64,000 nucleotides of DNA from Pseudomonas argentinensis. GTDB taxonomy: Bacteria > Pseudomonadota > Gammaproteobacteria > Pseudomonadales > Pseudomonadaceae. The first letter of the stretch is position 1. Every line of letters starts with the position of its first letter. Both the position numbers and the translations under genes were made by a program. Shown in pieces: positions 9,501-19,109 of the stretch. Below the pieces are notes generated by a model, which saw only the letters and a program-made list of their open reading frames with translations, searched no databases and had not been told where the DNA came from. The DNA is taken from assembly GCF_001839655.2 (NCBI RefSeq), contig NZ_CP056087.1:2914001-2978000 (forward strand), in the 5' to 3' direction.

Positions 9501-10454
9501 ATGTCGCCGCGCGTTTCAGCTCTTGCCCGCTGTCTGTCGTTGGGTGCTGTCTGTCTGGCAGGTTCCGCTGCCGCACTGGAATTGCCGTTGCCACCGCCCG
9601 GCGAGGACATCGTCGGCGAGATCCAGGTCATCAAGGCGCGCTACGAGGATACTTTCGCCGACATCGGTACGGCGAACGACCTGGGCTATCTGGAAATGGT
9701 CGCCGCCAATCCGGGTGTGGATGCCTGGCTGCCGGGCGAGGGCACCGATATCGTGCTGCCGACCCGCTTCATCCTGCCGCCCGGGCCGCGCGAAGGCATC
9801 GTGATCAACCTCGCCGAATACCGGCTGTACTACTTCCCGAAGGGCCAGAACGTGGTCCATACCTATCCGCTGGGCATCGGTCGCGAGGGCTGGAGTTCGC
9901 CGGTAACCCAGGCGCGCATCACCGCCAAGACGCCGAACCCGGGTTGGTACCCACCGCAGTCGATTCGCGATGAGCACGCGGCCGACGGCGACCCGCTGCC
10001 GAGTTACGTACCGCCAGGCCCGGACAATCCACTGGGGCCCTACAAGATGACGCTGTCGGTGCCGGGCTACCTGATTCACGGCTCGAACAAGAAATTCGGC
10101 ATCGGCATGCGCGTGAGCCATGGCTGCTTCCGCATGCTCAACAACAACGTGCTGGAGCTGGCCGGCATGGTGCCGGTCGGCACGCCGGTGCGTATCGTCA
10201 ACGAGCCGTACAAGTTCGGCGTGAGCGGCGGCAAGGTCTACCTGGAAGCGCACACGCCGCTGGGCGAGGAGGATGCCCCGGCGGTCGATCACCACACCGA
10301 GGTGGTCAATGCCCTGATCCGCCGTAATGACCTCAGCGCCGATACCCTGGACTGGGACGTGGTGCGCGAGGTGGTGGCGGCCCATGACGGCCTGCCGGTG
10401 GAGATCGCCTCGCCGCGCGACGCGGTAATCCAGGCGCAATCGCCCGCGTTCTGA
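9501..10454 (+). CDS. L,D-transpeptidase, ErfK/YbiS type
   Basis: 317-residue periplasmic YkuD-fold enzyme. It forms 3-3 crosslinks in peptidoglycan and/or anchors lipoproteins to it. The signal peptide ends near AAALE. A LysM-like segment follows (NPGVDAWLPGEGTDIVLP), then the catalytic domain with IHGS and SHGCFRM, whose Cys is the nucleophile. The gene sits directly upstream of oppositely oriented oprI, the Lpp-like lipoprotein that this enzyme class attaches to the cell wall in E. coli, so a functional link is plausible. Confidence 0.93.
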   Translation: MSPRVSALARCLSLGAVCLAGSAAALELPLPPPGEDIVGEIQVIKARYEDTFADIGTANDLGYLEMVAANPGVDAWLPGEGTDIVLPTRFILPPGPREGIVINLAEYRLYYFPKGQNVVHTYPLGIGREGWSSPVTQARITAKTPNPGWYPPQSIRDEHAADGDPLPSYVPPGPDNPLGPYKMTLSVPGYLIHGSNKKFGIGMRVSHGCFRMLNNNVLELAGMVPVGTPVRIVNEPYKFGVSGGKVYLEAHTPLGEEDAPAVDHHTEVVNALIRRNDLSADTLDWDVVREVVAAHDGLPVEIASPRDAVIQAQSPAF

Positions 10455-10509
10455 CGGCGGCGGGCGTGGCGCTCTCGGGAGCGCCCCGTGCAGCATTCAT
10501 GCAGACATG

Positions 10510-10537
10510 AAAAAGCCGGCTCGAGAGCCGGCTTTTT
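10510..10537. terminator. Bidirectional terminator between the L,D-transpeptidase gene and oprI
   Basis: Perfect inverted repeat: 13-base arms AAAAAGCCGGCTC / GAGCCGGCTTTTT with a 2-base loop. The A run on one side and T run on the other let it act for both convergent genes. Confidence 0.9.
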
Positions 10538-10553
10538 CATTGCCCGGGGGCGA

Positions 10554-10805
10554 TTACTTGCGGCTGGCTTTTTCCAGCATACGCAGAGCGCGCTCGTTGG
10601 CCTCGTCAGCAGTTTGCTGAGCCTTCTGAGCGGCAGCCAGTGCTTCGTCAGCCTTGCGGTAGGCTTCGTCGGCACGAGCTTGAGCGCGGGCTGCTGCGTC
10701 TTCGGTTGCAGTCAGGCGAGCTTCGGTTTCTTTGGTGACGCTGCTGCAACCGGTAGCCAGAACTGCGGCCAGAGCCAGAGCAGAGAATTTCAGAACGTTG
10801 TTCAT
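10554..10805 (-). CDS. oprI: Outer membrane lipoprotein OprI (Lpp-like)
   Basis: 83-residue major lipoprotein. The signal peptide ends in the lipobox LATGC, so the mature protein begins at Cys20 with lipid attachment. The rest is an Ala/Glu/Arg-rich heptad coiled coil ([19 protein letters not shown]) and ends in KASRK; the terminal Lys is the expected point of covalent linkage to peptidoglycan. Size and sequence match Pseudomonas OprI. It is monocistronic, with a strong shared terminator downstream and a long upstream region. Confidence 0.97.
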   Translation of the reverse strand: MNNVLKFSALALAAVLATGCSSVTKETEARLTATEDAAARAQARADEAYRKADEALAAAQKAQQTADEANERALRMLEKASRK

Positions 10806-11159
10806 CGTGTTCCCCTTAGGGTCAGTTTTTTGCTTTATTGAAGCCCTTTCCCGAACCCGGAAAATGGCCGGCGTACATACTACCTGTAACTTTTAGTAAG
10901 TAAACGGACGAGGGGCAAGGGTTCCGAATTTTTTCTCTGAAATGAATATGCTAGCGCCGACTACCTGTACGGATGGCGGCTATGTACGCAGCTGAGCGCG
11001 AGGATTTTCCCACCTCGGATTTCTCTGGGTCGGCAATTTCTAGGTGAACGGATTTTGCCTTGCCCTTTACGTTCTACAGTGGCTTTATAGCCTATTGTTA
11101 CCGGATGTACGCAGGCCCTGCCGGGGATGTCGTGCCTGGCCCAATCGAGAGGAGTAGTA
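10806..11159. promoter_or_regulatory. 354-bp intergenic region upstream of oprI and the GNAT gene
   Basis: Holds the divergent control regions of oprI (minus) and the GNAT gene (plus). On the minus strand a TTGCCC element (10914-10919 complement) followed by an AT-rich TTACTTACTAAAAG stretch is a possible sigma-70 promoter for oprI. Base composition falls to about half GC here. I see no further gene in it. Confidence 0.35.
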
Positions 11160-11441
11160 ATGAGCGAGCCACTGTCCATTCATCATGACCTTGCCGGTCA
11201 CCAGTTCGAGACCACAGTGGATGGGGATCGCGCTTATCTTTCCTACATGGATCTGGGCAAGCAGACCCTGGATATCTATCGCACCTTCGTGCCCAACTCG
11301 CTGCGCGGTCGTGGCATCGCCGCGGCCCTGACCAAGACGGCGCTGGATTACGCCGACAGCATGGGCTACACGGTGATCGCGTCCTGCTCCTATGTGGAGC
11401 GCTACATGGCGCGTACCGAAGGCGCTGCCGAGCAGGACTGA
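11160..11441 (+). CDS. Small GNAT-type N-acetyltransferase (YjdJ-like)
   Basis: 93-residue minimal GNAT domain. The acetyl-CoA loop is visible as LRGRGIAAALTKTALDYA. It belongs to the short YjdJ-type group rather than full-length acetyltransferases. The ATG at 11160 is chosen because a strong GAGAGGAG ribosome site precedes it by about 6 bases. The substrate is unknown. It converges on the DAHP synthase gene across a shared terminator. Confidence 0.85.
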   Translation: MSEPLSIHHDLAGHQFETTVDGDRAYLSYMDLGKQTLDIYRTFVPNSLRGRGIAAALTKTALDYADSMGYTVIASCSYVERYMARTEGAAEQD

Positions 11442-11448
11442 AACAGAC

Positions 11449-11496
11449 GCCGCCATGAAAAACGCCGAGCAGATGCTCGGCGTTTTTCATGGCGGC
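11449..11496. terminator. Long bidirectional terminator hairpin
   Basis: Near-perfect inverted repeat with 23-base arms and a 2-base loop. It comprises an inner GCCGAGCA/TGCTCGGC stem, A5/T5 runs, and an outer GCCGCCATG/CATGGCGGC extension. It serves both the GNAT gene and the convergent DAHP synthase gene. Confidence 0.9.
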
Positions 11497-11500
11497 GGTC

Positions 11501-12589
11501 TCAGCCGCGCTGGCGCTTGGGCAGTACGTCCCTGAGTTTGCCGTGCATGCTGCGCAGGGTCTTTTCGGTGCTTTCCCAATCGATGCAGGCGTCGGTGATC
11601 GAAACGCCGTACTTGAGCTGTTGCAGGTCCTTGGGAATCGACTGGTTGCCCCAGCCCAGGTGGCTCTCGACCATCAGGCCGACGATCGACTGGTTGCCTT
11701 CGAGGATCTGGTTGGCGACGTTGTCCATCACCAGGGGTTGCAGCGCCGGGTCCTTGTTGGAGTTGGCGTGGCTGCAGTCGACCATGATGTTCGGCTTGAT
11801 CGATGCCTTCTTGAGTTCCTGCTCGCAAATCGCCACGCTGACCGAGTCGTAGTTCGGCTTGCCATTGCCGCCACGCAGCACCACGTGGCCGTAGGCGTTG
11901 CCCTTGGTGGTGACGATGGATACGCCGCCTTGCTGGTTGATACCCAGGAAACGGTGCGGGCTGGAGACCGACTGCAGGGCGTTGATGGCCACCGTGAGGC
12001 CGCCATCGGTGCCGTTCTTGAAGCCGACCGCCGAGGACAGGCCCGAGGCCATTTCCCGGTGGGTCTGCGACTCGGTGGTGCGCGCGCCGATCGCCGACCA
12101 GCTGATCAGGTCCTGCAGGTACTGCGGGGAAATCGGATCCAGCGCTTCGGTGGCAGTGGGCAGGCCCATTTCCGCGAGGTCGAGCAGGAGCTTGCGGCCG
12201 ATATGCAGGCCGTCCTGGATCTTGAAGGAGTCGTCGAGGTAGGGATCGTTGATCAGGCCTTTCCAGCCGACGGTGGTGCGCGGCTTCTCGAAGTACACGC
12301 GCATGACCAGGTACAGGGTGTCGGAGACTTCCTCGGCGAGCACCTTCAGGCGCTCGGCATATTCGTGGGCGGCTTTGATGTCGTGGATGGAGCAGGGGCC
12401 AACCACCACGAATAGGCGGTGGTCCTTGCCGTCGAGGATGTCACGCACCACCTGCCGGCCGGCCGATACGGTGCGTTGCGCACGTTCGGTCAGTGGAATC
12501 TCGAGCTTGATCTGTTCCGGGGTGATCAGGGTTTCGTTGGAAGCGACGTTGAGGTCGTTGATCGGTAATTCAGCTGTCGTGCTTTTCAT
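11501..12589 (-). CDS. 3-deoxy-7-phosphoheptulonate (DAHP) synthase, class I
   Basis: First enzyme of the shikimate pathway, condensing PEP with erythrose 4-phosphate. The product is 362 residues and of the AroF/G/H type. Visible signatures are VVGPCSIHD, MRVYFEKPRTTVGWKG, GARTTESQTHREMASGLS, KNGTDG, VLRGGNGKPNYD and VDCSHANS, which include the metal and PEP ligands. The start at 12589 (MKSTTAELPINDLN) is favoured by alignment sense; an ATG 12 bases upstream is an alternative and neither has a clear ribosome site. Which aromatic amino acid inhibits it cannot be read from the sequence. Confidence 0.94.
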   Translation of the reverse strand: MKSTTAELPINDLNVASNETLITPEQIKLEIPLTERAQRTVSAGRQVVRDILDGKDHRLFVVVGPCSIHDIKAAHEYAERLKVLAEEVSDTLYLVMRVYFEKPRTTVGWKGLINDPYLDDSFKIQDGLHIGRKLLLDLAEMGLPTATEALDPISPQYLQDLISWSAIGARTTESQTHREMASGLSSAVGFKNGTDGGLTVAINALQSVSSPHRFLGINQQGGVSIVTTKGNAYGHVVLRGGNGKPNYDSVSVAICEQELKKASIKPNIMVDCSHANSNKDPALQPLVMDNVANQILEGNQSIVGLMVESHLGWGNQSIPKDLQQLKYGVSITDACIDWESTEKTLRSMHGKLRDVLPKRQRG

Positions 12590-12710
12590 CGGGTGGGTCA
12601 TCGGGTCACGGGAGCCGGCCGCCAGCGATCCCCGTGCAGCGGGCACAGCAGTATGGGCACAGCGGGGAAGCTGAACCTTAGCGCGTTAGCGCCCGTCGAG
12701 ACAATGGCAT

Positions 12711-13114
12711 TTAGGGCCTGGACGGGTGAAAGATGGCCAGCCGCTGCTCGCGCCATTGCTGAGCAATGGGCTCCAGGGCAGCACCTGGCCAGCCTGCTAT
12801 TCGCGATGCCTGCGGTAGCGTTGCAGGTTGTAGATTTCTTCGACCCTGCGCGCGCCGCTCGGACGCCTGCTCGCTGAAGGCGACGCCTAGCAGATAATGC
12901 GCCGATTGCCTCGTGCACCAGGCGACCTGACCAGGGTAGGCTAGCACCCAGTACCGCAATGTGCAGCGTGACCGGCGTGCCCCGGACCAGGGGTGACTGG
13001 ACTGGCAGGCGGCGCCAGGGCTGAGGTTGGCCAGCGTTGGTTGGCGCTGGGCGGCTGGCGGCGTAGCCTCAACTCCACAGGCAGATCGCTGCCATGACGA
13101 AGAAAGCGACGCAT
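12711..13114 (-). pseudogene. PilZ-domain protein gene with multiple frame disruptions
   Basis: No single frame is intact, but the three minus-strand frames together spell a c-di-GMP-binding PilZ-like protein. It opens MRRFLRHGSDLPVEL from the ATG at 13114, moves to a second frame for ANLSPGAACQS, to a third for LVRGTPVTLHIAVLGASL, back for YPGQVAWC and HYLLGVAFSE, then to the first frame for VEEIYNLQRYRRHRE, which runs into a stop. The tail LEPIAQQWREQRLAIFHPS is again in the second frame and ends at TAA (12711). The RxxxR-like start, the VAWC strand and the LLGVAF strand are typical of PilZ proteins. At least four or five indels are needed, so it is either a decayed gene or a patch of poor sequence. 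Confidence 0.7.
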
Positions 13115-13499
13115 GAACGAGCACCCCGGTTGCCATCAGAATGATAGTGTCCTGCCGCGTATAGCCACGCAATTGGAATTGACCGATTTTGATGCCGATC
13201 GGCGGTTGCTCGATCTTCCCGGCGCATCATTGGTGATCTTCACCAGTCAGGGTTGCGCGAGCTGCCGCTACGCGCGCCAGCGGCTTCCAGGGATGGCGTT
13301 GCCCATCGCGCGTCTGGTGTGGATCGACGCACAGGAGAACTTCGGCCTGGTGCAGCGCTATGAGGTCTTTCAGCTGCCGGCGCTTTTCGTGGTGCGCGAT
13401 GGCGCGTTCTTCGGTGCGCTGCACACCAGGCTGTCGGCAGCCGAGCTGCGGGAAGCGGTGGCCGAGGCCCTTGCCAGAGCGCCCGAAGACCTGCCCTGA
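13113..13499 (+). CDS. Thioredoxin-like protein
   Basis: 128-residue cytoplasmic protein with a thioredoxin fold. The active-site-like pair is CASC (about residues 48-51), preceded by the beta strand SLVIFTS. The cis-Pro loop is FQLPALFVV. The pair is CxxC but not CGPC, so the redox potential may differ from classical thioredoxin. Its ATG overlaps the start codon of the disrupted PilZ gene on the other strand (shared CATG). There is no signal peptide. The partner is unknown. Confidence 0.8.
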   Translation: MNEHPGCHQNDSVLPRIATQLELTDFDADRRLLDLPGASLVIFTSQGCASCRYARQRLPGMALPIARLVWIDAQENFGLVQRYEVFQLPALFVVRDGAFFGALHTRLSAAELREAVAEALARAPEDLP

Positions 13500-13621
13500 G
13501 GCGGTGCACCCTGGCAGCTACAGCGCTCGGGCTGGGCATGGGTTAGCCTTTTACAGTGGCTTTTTCACGACGCTGCTAAGCTCAAGCCAGGCCCCGCCGT
13601 GCCGGCAGTCGAGGAGGCCGC

Positions 13622-14119
13622 ATGATCCGTTCGATTCTCTACGCCACCGATCTTGGTTTGTATGCGCCTTATGTGTTGCAGCACGCGCTGGCAATGGCCC
13701 GCAGTTTCAAGGCGCGCCTGCACGTCGTGCACGTGGTGGAACCCATGGGCCTGTTCGCCGAATCCGTTCTGCAGACCTACGTCGACGAGGACCGTCTGAA
13801 GGAGCTGCGCAGCACGGGCCTGGAGACCGTCATGAGCAATATCGAGCTGCGTGTGCTCGAGGGGTTCCGTGACGAGCTGGGCGACAATCCCGAGGACCTA
13901 GAGCTGATCGGCTCGGTCAGCGTTCTGCGTGGTGATCCGCCGATTTCCGTTCTCGAACACGCCCAGAAACTCGCCGTGGATCTGCTGGTCGTAGGCAGTC
14001 ATAGCCACGGCGCGGCGCTCGAGGTGCCCATGGGCCGCACGGCTGCCAGACTGCTGCAGTTGTGCGATGTGCCGGTTTATCTGGTGCCCATGTTGCAACA
14101 TCGATCCCGCCATGAGTGA
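13622..14119 (+). CDS. Universal stress protein, UspA family
   Basis: 165-residue single-domain Usp. It opens with the typical IRSILYATDLG strand. Near the C-terminus the nucleotide-binding signature (VVGSHSHGAALEVPMGRTAARLL) follows the G-2x-G-9x-G pattern, so ATP binding is expected. A GAGG ribosome site precedes the ATG by about 6 bases. It lies 100 bp before cysB on the same strand, but the AT-rich gap between them suggests that cysB has its own promoter. Confidence 0.92.
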   Translation: MIRSILYATDLGLYAPYVLQHALAMARSFKARLHVVHVVEPMGLFAESVLQTYVDEDRLKELRSTGLETVMSNIELRVLEGFRDELGDNPEDLELIGSVSVLRGDPPISVLEHAQKLAVDLLVVGSHSHGAALEVPMGRTAARLLQLCDVPVYLVPMLQHRSRHE

Positions 14120-15200
<1,081 letters not shown>

Positions 15201-15217
15201 TCAGCAATGCAGAACCG

Positions 15218-15246
15218 AAAAATGGCGCTCTAGGGCGCCATTTTTT
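15218..15246. terminator. Bidirectional terminator after cysB
   Basis: Inverted repeat with 11-base arms AAAAATGGCGC / GCGCCATTTTT and a 6-base loop, flanked by A and T runs. Serves cysB and the convergent reductase-like gene. Confidence 0.88.
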
Positions 15247-15256
15247 CGTCTCGAGA

Positions 15257-15877
15257 TCAGTGGCTCAGGTGCAGGCCACACTCGCGGTTGTCTTCACCCT
15301 TGGTGGGGTCGAAATAGTCGAAGTTGTTCGGCAGGCCGTGGGCGGTCAGGTACCCGTAGAGATCCTTGGAGGACCAGTGCAGCAGCGGGGCGACCTTGAT
15401 CAGGCCGTCCGGGTTGATGCTCACCGGCTGCATCTGCGCACGTACCGCCGTGTCGGTGGCGCGCAGGGCGGTGAACCACACCCCTGGCGCGGTTTCGCGC
15501 AGGGCGCGGGCGAAGGGCTCGAGCTTCACTTCTTCGGTGAACGCGGCATGGCGCGGGTCGTCCAGCCCAGGCGTCGGGCCGTCGATGGCCTCGCGGTGGG
15601 CACGGCTGCGCTTGGGCAGGTAGGTGATCAGGTTGAGGCCCAGCTGCTGGGTGACTTCATCGGCAAACCGGTAGGTGGCCTCGGTGTTGTAACCGCTGTC
15701 CATCCACACGACCGGGATATCGGCCTTGACCTGGCTGACCATGTGCAGGATCACCGCTTCGAACGGGCGGAAGTTGGTGGTGCAGATGGCGGGTTTGCCC
15801 AGGCCGATCGCCCACTCGATCAGCTTTTGCGGCTGGTTGGCGAATTCGGCGTTGAGTCTGTCCAGGTCGAGATCCAT
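15257..15877 (-). CDS. PAPS/APS reductase-family protein (CysH-like, short)
   Basis: 206-residue member of the adenine-nucleotide alpha-hydrolase/PAPS reductase superfamily. The GYNTEATYRFADEV segment and the C-terminal ECGLH, which carries the catalytic Cys of CysH enzymes, are present. It is not the usual Pseudomonas APS reductase: it lacks the CC...C/C iron-sulfur cysteines and is about 40-60 residues short. The nucleotide loop is also altered (TTNFRPFEAV instead of a SFSGAEDV-like sequence). It resembles the E. coli cluster-free PAPS reductase more. Its position beside cysB supports a sulfur role. Whether it reduces PAPS is uncertain. Confidence 0.72.
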   Translation of the reverse strand: MDLDLDRLNAEFANQPQKLIEWAIGLGKPAICTTNFRPFEAVILHMVSQVKADIPVVWMDSGYNTEATYRFADEVTQQLGLNLITYLPKRSRAHREAIDGPTPGLDDPRHAAFTEEVKLEPFARALRETAPGVWFTALRATDTAVRAQMQPVSINPDGLIKVAPLLHWSSKDLYGYLTAHGLPNNFDYFDPTKGEDNRECGLHLSH

Positions 15878-16005
15878 TGCGGGCTCCGAGGCGTGTGGGT
15901 GAGAGGGGCGATGGTAGCAAATCTGCGCGGCAGCCGTGGCAGCGCGGCAGGGTGATCAAGGCTGAGCGAGCCTGCTACCGGGGTAGCCGGTAGCAGGCGG
16001 CTTGA

Positions 16006-16992
16006 TCAGATTTCCACGGGCGGAATATGGCCGAACAGTTCCTGGGAGAAGCGCGTGCGCTGCTCGGCGTTTTCCTGGATGCCCTTGGCGGCCAGTTCTG
16101 CCAGGCGCGCTTCCACGGCGTGGGCGCGATGGGTCAGGCCGCAATCGTTGGCGATCTGGATGTTCAGGCCGGGGCGGGCGTTGAGCTCGAGAATCAGCGG
16201 GCCCTTGTCCTGGTCGAGCACCATGTCGACACCGATATAGCCCAGGCCGCACAGCTCGTAGCAGCCGGCCGCAAGCTTCATGAAGCCATCCCAGTTGGGC
16301 AGCTGCACGCCATCCACCGCGTTGGTGGTATCGGGGTGCTTGGTGATCTTGTTGTTCAGCCAGGTACCGCGCAGGGTCACGCCGGTGGCCAGGTCCACAC
16401 CAACGCCGATGGCGCCCTGATGCAGGTTGGCCTTGCCGCCGGACTGGCGGGTCGGCAGGCGCAGCATGGCCATCACCGGGTAGCCCATCAGCACGATGAT
16501 GCGGATGTCCGGTACGCCTTCGTAGCTGATGCTCTTGAAGATGCTGTCCGGGGTAACCCGGTACTCGATCAGCGCACGGTCGCGGTGGCCACCCAGGGAG
16601 TACAGGCCCGAGAGGATGCTGGAGATCTGCTGCTCGATTTCCGAGTGGCTGACGATCTTGCCGGACACCGTCTTGAAGCGATCCTCGAAGCGGTCGGCGA
16701 TCACCAGGATGCCGTCGCCGCCGGCGCCCTGGGCCGGCTTGACGACGAAATCGCTGCGCTCACCGATGATCTTGTCGAGGTTGTCGATCTCCTTCTCGGT
16801 GGAGATCACCCCGTACATTTCCGGCACGTGAATGCCGGCTTCGATGGCGCGCTGCTTGGTGATGATCTTGTCATCGACGATCGGGTACAGGTGGCGCTTG
16901 TTGTACTTGAGCACGTAGTCCGCGTTGCGGCGGTTGATGCCCATGATGCCCTTGGCTTCAAGGGCCTTCCAGGTTTTCCAGAGACCTAGCAT
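16006..16992 (-). CDS. Alpha-L-glutamate ligase-like ATP-grasp protein (RimK-related)
   Basis: 328-residue cytoplasmic ATP-grasp ligase. Visible parts are the ATP-binding lysine region DFVVKPAQGAGGDGILVI, the central EYRVTPDSIF and VPDIRIIVLMG strands, and the metal-binding ILELNARPGLN near the C-terminus. These are typical of the RimK/alpha-L-glutamate ligase superfamily, whose members attach amino acids to carboxylates or peptides. It is the last gene of a three-gene minus-strand operon, 4 bp after the 7TM protein. The conserved grouping with a RimB-like protease and an inactive transglutaminase suggests a modify/cleave cycle on an unidentified peptide substrate. Confidence 0.88.
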   Translation of the reverse strand: MLGLWKTWKALEAKGIMGINRRNADYVLKYNKRHLYPIVDDKIITKQRAIEAGIHVPEMYGVISTEKEIDNLDKIIGERSDFVVKPAQGAGGDGILVIADRFEDRFKTVSGKIVSHSEIEQQISSILSGLYSLGGHRDRALIEYRVTPDSIFKSISYEGVPDIRIIVLMGYPVMAMLRLPTRQSGGKANLHQGAIGVGVDLATGVTLRGTWLNNKITKHPDTTNAVDGVQLPNWDGFMKLAAGCYELCGLGYIGVDMVLDQDKGPLILELNARPGLNIQIANDCGLTHRAHAVEARLAELAAKGIQENAEQRTRFSQELFGHIPPVEI

Positions 16993-16996
16993 TGGC

Positions 16997-18523
16997 TCAA
17001 TCCTTCAGGAAGGCTTTGAAGCGGAACAGTTCGGTCAGGCGGTAGCCGCGGTAGCGACCCATGGCCAGCATGAAGCCCACCAGCACCAGCAGCACCGCCG
17101 GGAAGGTGAACACGAAGTACACCAGCTCCGGCACGCTCATCAGCAGGTGCGCCAGGGTGGCGGCGACCAGGGTGCCGATGGCGACCTTGAAGGCATGGCC
17201 ACCGCCACGCTCTTCCCAGGTGATCGACAGGCGCTCGATGGTCATGGTCAGAATCACCATCGGGAACAGGGCGACCGACAGGCCGCGTTCCAGGCCCAGC
17301 TTGTGGCTGAACAGGCTGATGGCGGCGATCAGCACCACCACGAAGGTCAGCACCACCGACAGCCTTGGCAGCATCTGCAGCTTGAGGTGCTCCAGGTAGG
17401 AACGCAGCGACAGGCCCAGGGCGGTGATCACCGTGAACAGGAAGATACCGAAGCCCAGTTGGGTTTCCCGGAAGGCCAGGGCGATCAGCACCGGGGTGAA
17501 GGTACCCAGGGTCTGCAGGCCGCCGAGATTGCGCAGGATCAGGATCACCAGCACGCCGATGGGGATCATCACCATGATCATGAAGGTCTGCTGGGTCTGC
17601 AGCGGCAGGCCGTACAGCGAGTACTCGAGGAAGTCGGCGTCGGTGTTCTCGTCGGTCAGCTGGGCGAGGCGAATGGCATTCATCTCGCTGTTGTTGAGGG
17701 TGAAGGTGGTGGTGGCCTGACGACCGCCATCGAGGGTGATCAGCGGCTCGTCACCGGTCCACCAGACCAGGCGATCGGCCGGCAGGCCCTGCTCGCCGGT
17801 TTCCGGGTTGAAGTACAGCCAGCGGTCGCCGTTGAAGCTGCGCAGCCACAGCTCCGGGCTCTGCTGGATGTCGGCAGCCAGGCGGATGGTGTGCACGCGC
17901 TCCATCGGCACGTGGGCGATGGACAGCAGCAATTCGACGGCCTGGGCCTTCTTGGTGGTCGAGGCATCACCGCCGAGCAGCAGCTTGGCGTTGTCGTCGT
18001 TGGTGTTGTTGACGCGCTTGATGGTCTCGCTGATGAAGGTCTCGACGTCGGCCGAGTGCTGGCGGATCGGCGCCAGCAGCGCCTCGGCGGCGATCTTCTC
18101 GGGGCCTTCCACCGGGATGCTGTCACGGAAGATCGGGCCTTTGGCCTTGGCCTGCTCGCCGCTGTAGCGCTTGGTCAGCACCAGGCGGTAGTAGAGGGTC
18201 TGCTTGCCGCTGGCGCGGCGCGCCGACCAGGTCACCTTGCGGTTGCCATCGGCCCGGTTGACGCTCACCCCGTAGTTGTTGGAGATGAAGCTCTCGTTGA
18301 GGCTGACGTAGTCCTGGTTCAGCGGCGGTACGAACATCTGCAGCTTGATCGGGTCACGGCCATTGGCCTGGAATTCGACCCGGGTGTCGATGTTCCAGAG
18401 GTCGTCGGTTTCGTCACTGCTGACCGGGATGCCGAGGATGAAAATCTGATAGGCCGTAATCAGAACGCCCAGGCTCACCAGAATGGTGATCAGGATTTTC
18501 AGATGCAGGGTAAGAGAGCGCAT
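16997..18523 (-). CDS. Inactive transglutaminase fused to a seven-helix membrane domain
   Basis: 508-residue inner-membrane protein. An N-terminal helix (residues 8-30) is followed by a large extracytoplasmic region. That region has a transglutaminase-like segment (about 170-300, ending WLYFNPETGEQGLP) in which the catalytic Cys is not evident. The C-terminal half (about 320-490) has seven hydrophobic helices. This matches the family annotated as inactive transglutaminase with 7TM domain. It lies between a RimB-like zinc protease and an ATP-grasp ligase with gaps of only 4-5 bp. A sensor role across the membrane is inferred from the architecture. Confidence 0.87.
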   Translation of the reverse strand: MRSLTLHLKILITILVSLGVLITAYQIFILGIPVSSDETDDLWNIDTRVEFQANGRDPIKLQMFVPPLNQDYVSLNESFISNNYGVSVNRADGNRKVTWSARRASGKQTLYYRLVLTKRYSGEQAKAKGPIFRDSIPVEGPEKIAAEALLAPIRQHSADVETFISETIKRVNNTNDDNAKLLLGGDASTTKKAQAVELLLSIAHVPMERVHTIRLAADIQQSPELWLRSFNGDRWLYFNPETGEQGLPADRLVWWTGDEPLITLDGGRQATTTFTLNNSEMNAIRLAQLTDENTDADFLEYSLYGLPLQTQQTFMIMVMIPIGVLVILILRNLGGLQTLGTFTPVLIALAFRETQLGFGIFLFTVITALGLSLRSYLEHLKLQMLPRLSVVLTFVVVLIAAISLFSHKLGLERGLSVALFPMVILTMTIERLSITWEERGGGHAFKVAIGTLVAATLAHLLMSVPELVYFVFTFPAVLLVLVGFMLAMGRYRGYRLTELFRFKAFLKD

Positions 18524-18528
18524 GGGGA

Positions 18529-19059
18529 TTACTCGCCGGATTTTGCTTTGGAACAGTCAGGTTTCCCTGCTGCGTATTTTAGGCTGGGGTCGACCAGGGC
18601 ATCGAAGCGCTTGAGCGCGTCGGAGCCGATCAAGAGCGGGTATTGGAAGGCGCTGCGATCGGTAAGGTTCACTTCGATCTGGCGTTTGACGTTACCCATG
18701 CACAGGTCCAGTTCGATGACCGGGCGCGCGGTGTAGCTCTTCTCGTCATCCTCGTCGACATCACCGGCGCGGCGCTTGATCTTGCTGATGCGGGCAAGAG
18801 GGCGCTCGATGGGGTGCGCGTGGGCATCGTCGATGGCCAGGTAGAAACGCACCCAGCGCTCGCCGTCGCGCTTGAAGCGCTCGATGTCGCGGGCGCTGAG
18901 CGAGGCGGTCTGGGCGCCGGTGTCGAGCTTGGCGGCCACTTCCACGTCGATGTCGAGGCTGACGTATTCGTTGAGCCCATAGATGGTTTTGTCCGCGGCG
19001 ATAGCGTGGCAAGACAGCGCCAGCAGGCAGGGCAGAGTCGTTAGGAAATGAAGTCTCAT
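18529..19059 (-). CDS. RimB-like ATP-dependent zinc protease (retropepsin-like)
   Basis: 176-residue exported member of the family called putative ATP-dependent zinc protease, which has an aspartic-protease-like fold. The signal peptide ends in AIAAD. The active-site motif is AKLDTGAQTASL (D-T-G-A), and a second conserved strand reads YPLLIGSDAL. I start at the ATG at 19059 because it gives a clean signal peptide; the frame extends upstream through an Ala repeat that belongs to a hairpin. It is the first gene of the operon with the 7TM protein and the ATP-grasp ligase. Confidence 0.88.
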   Translation of the reverse strand: MRLHFLTTLPCLLALSCHAIAADKTIYGLNEYVSLDIDVEVAAKLDTGAQTASLSARDIERFKRDGERWVRFYLAIDDAHAHPIERPLARISKIKRRAGDVDEDDEKSYTARPVIELDLCMGNVKRQIEVNLTDRSAFQYPLLIGSDALKRFDALVDPSLKYAAGKPDCSKAKSGE

Positions 19060-19109
19060 GGGTCCTTGAATAGATGAAGCGATGGACGATCCATGCGCCA
19101 TTGAAGACG

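Noticed and set aside
12593..12877. Small plus-strand frame in the gap after DAHP synthase
   Set aside because: It reads through the PilZ remnant on the other strand and has no ribosome site or homology-like pattern.
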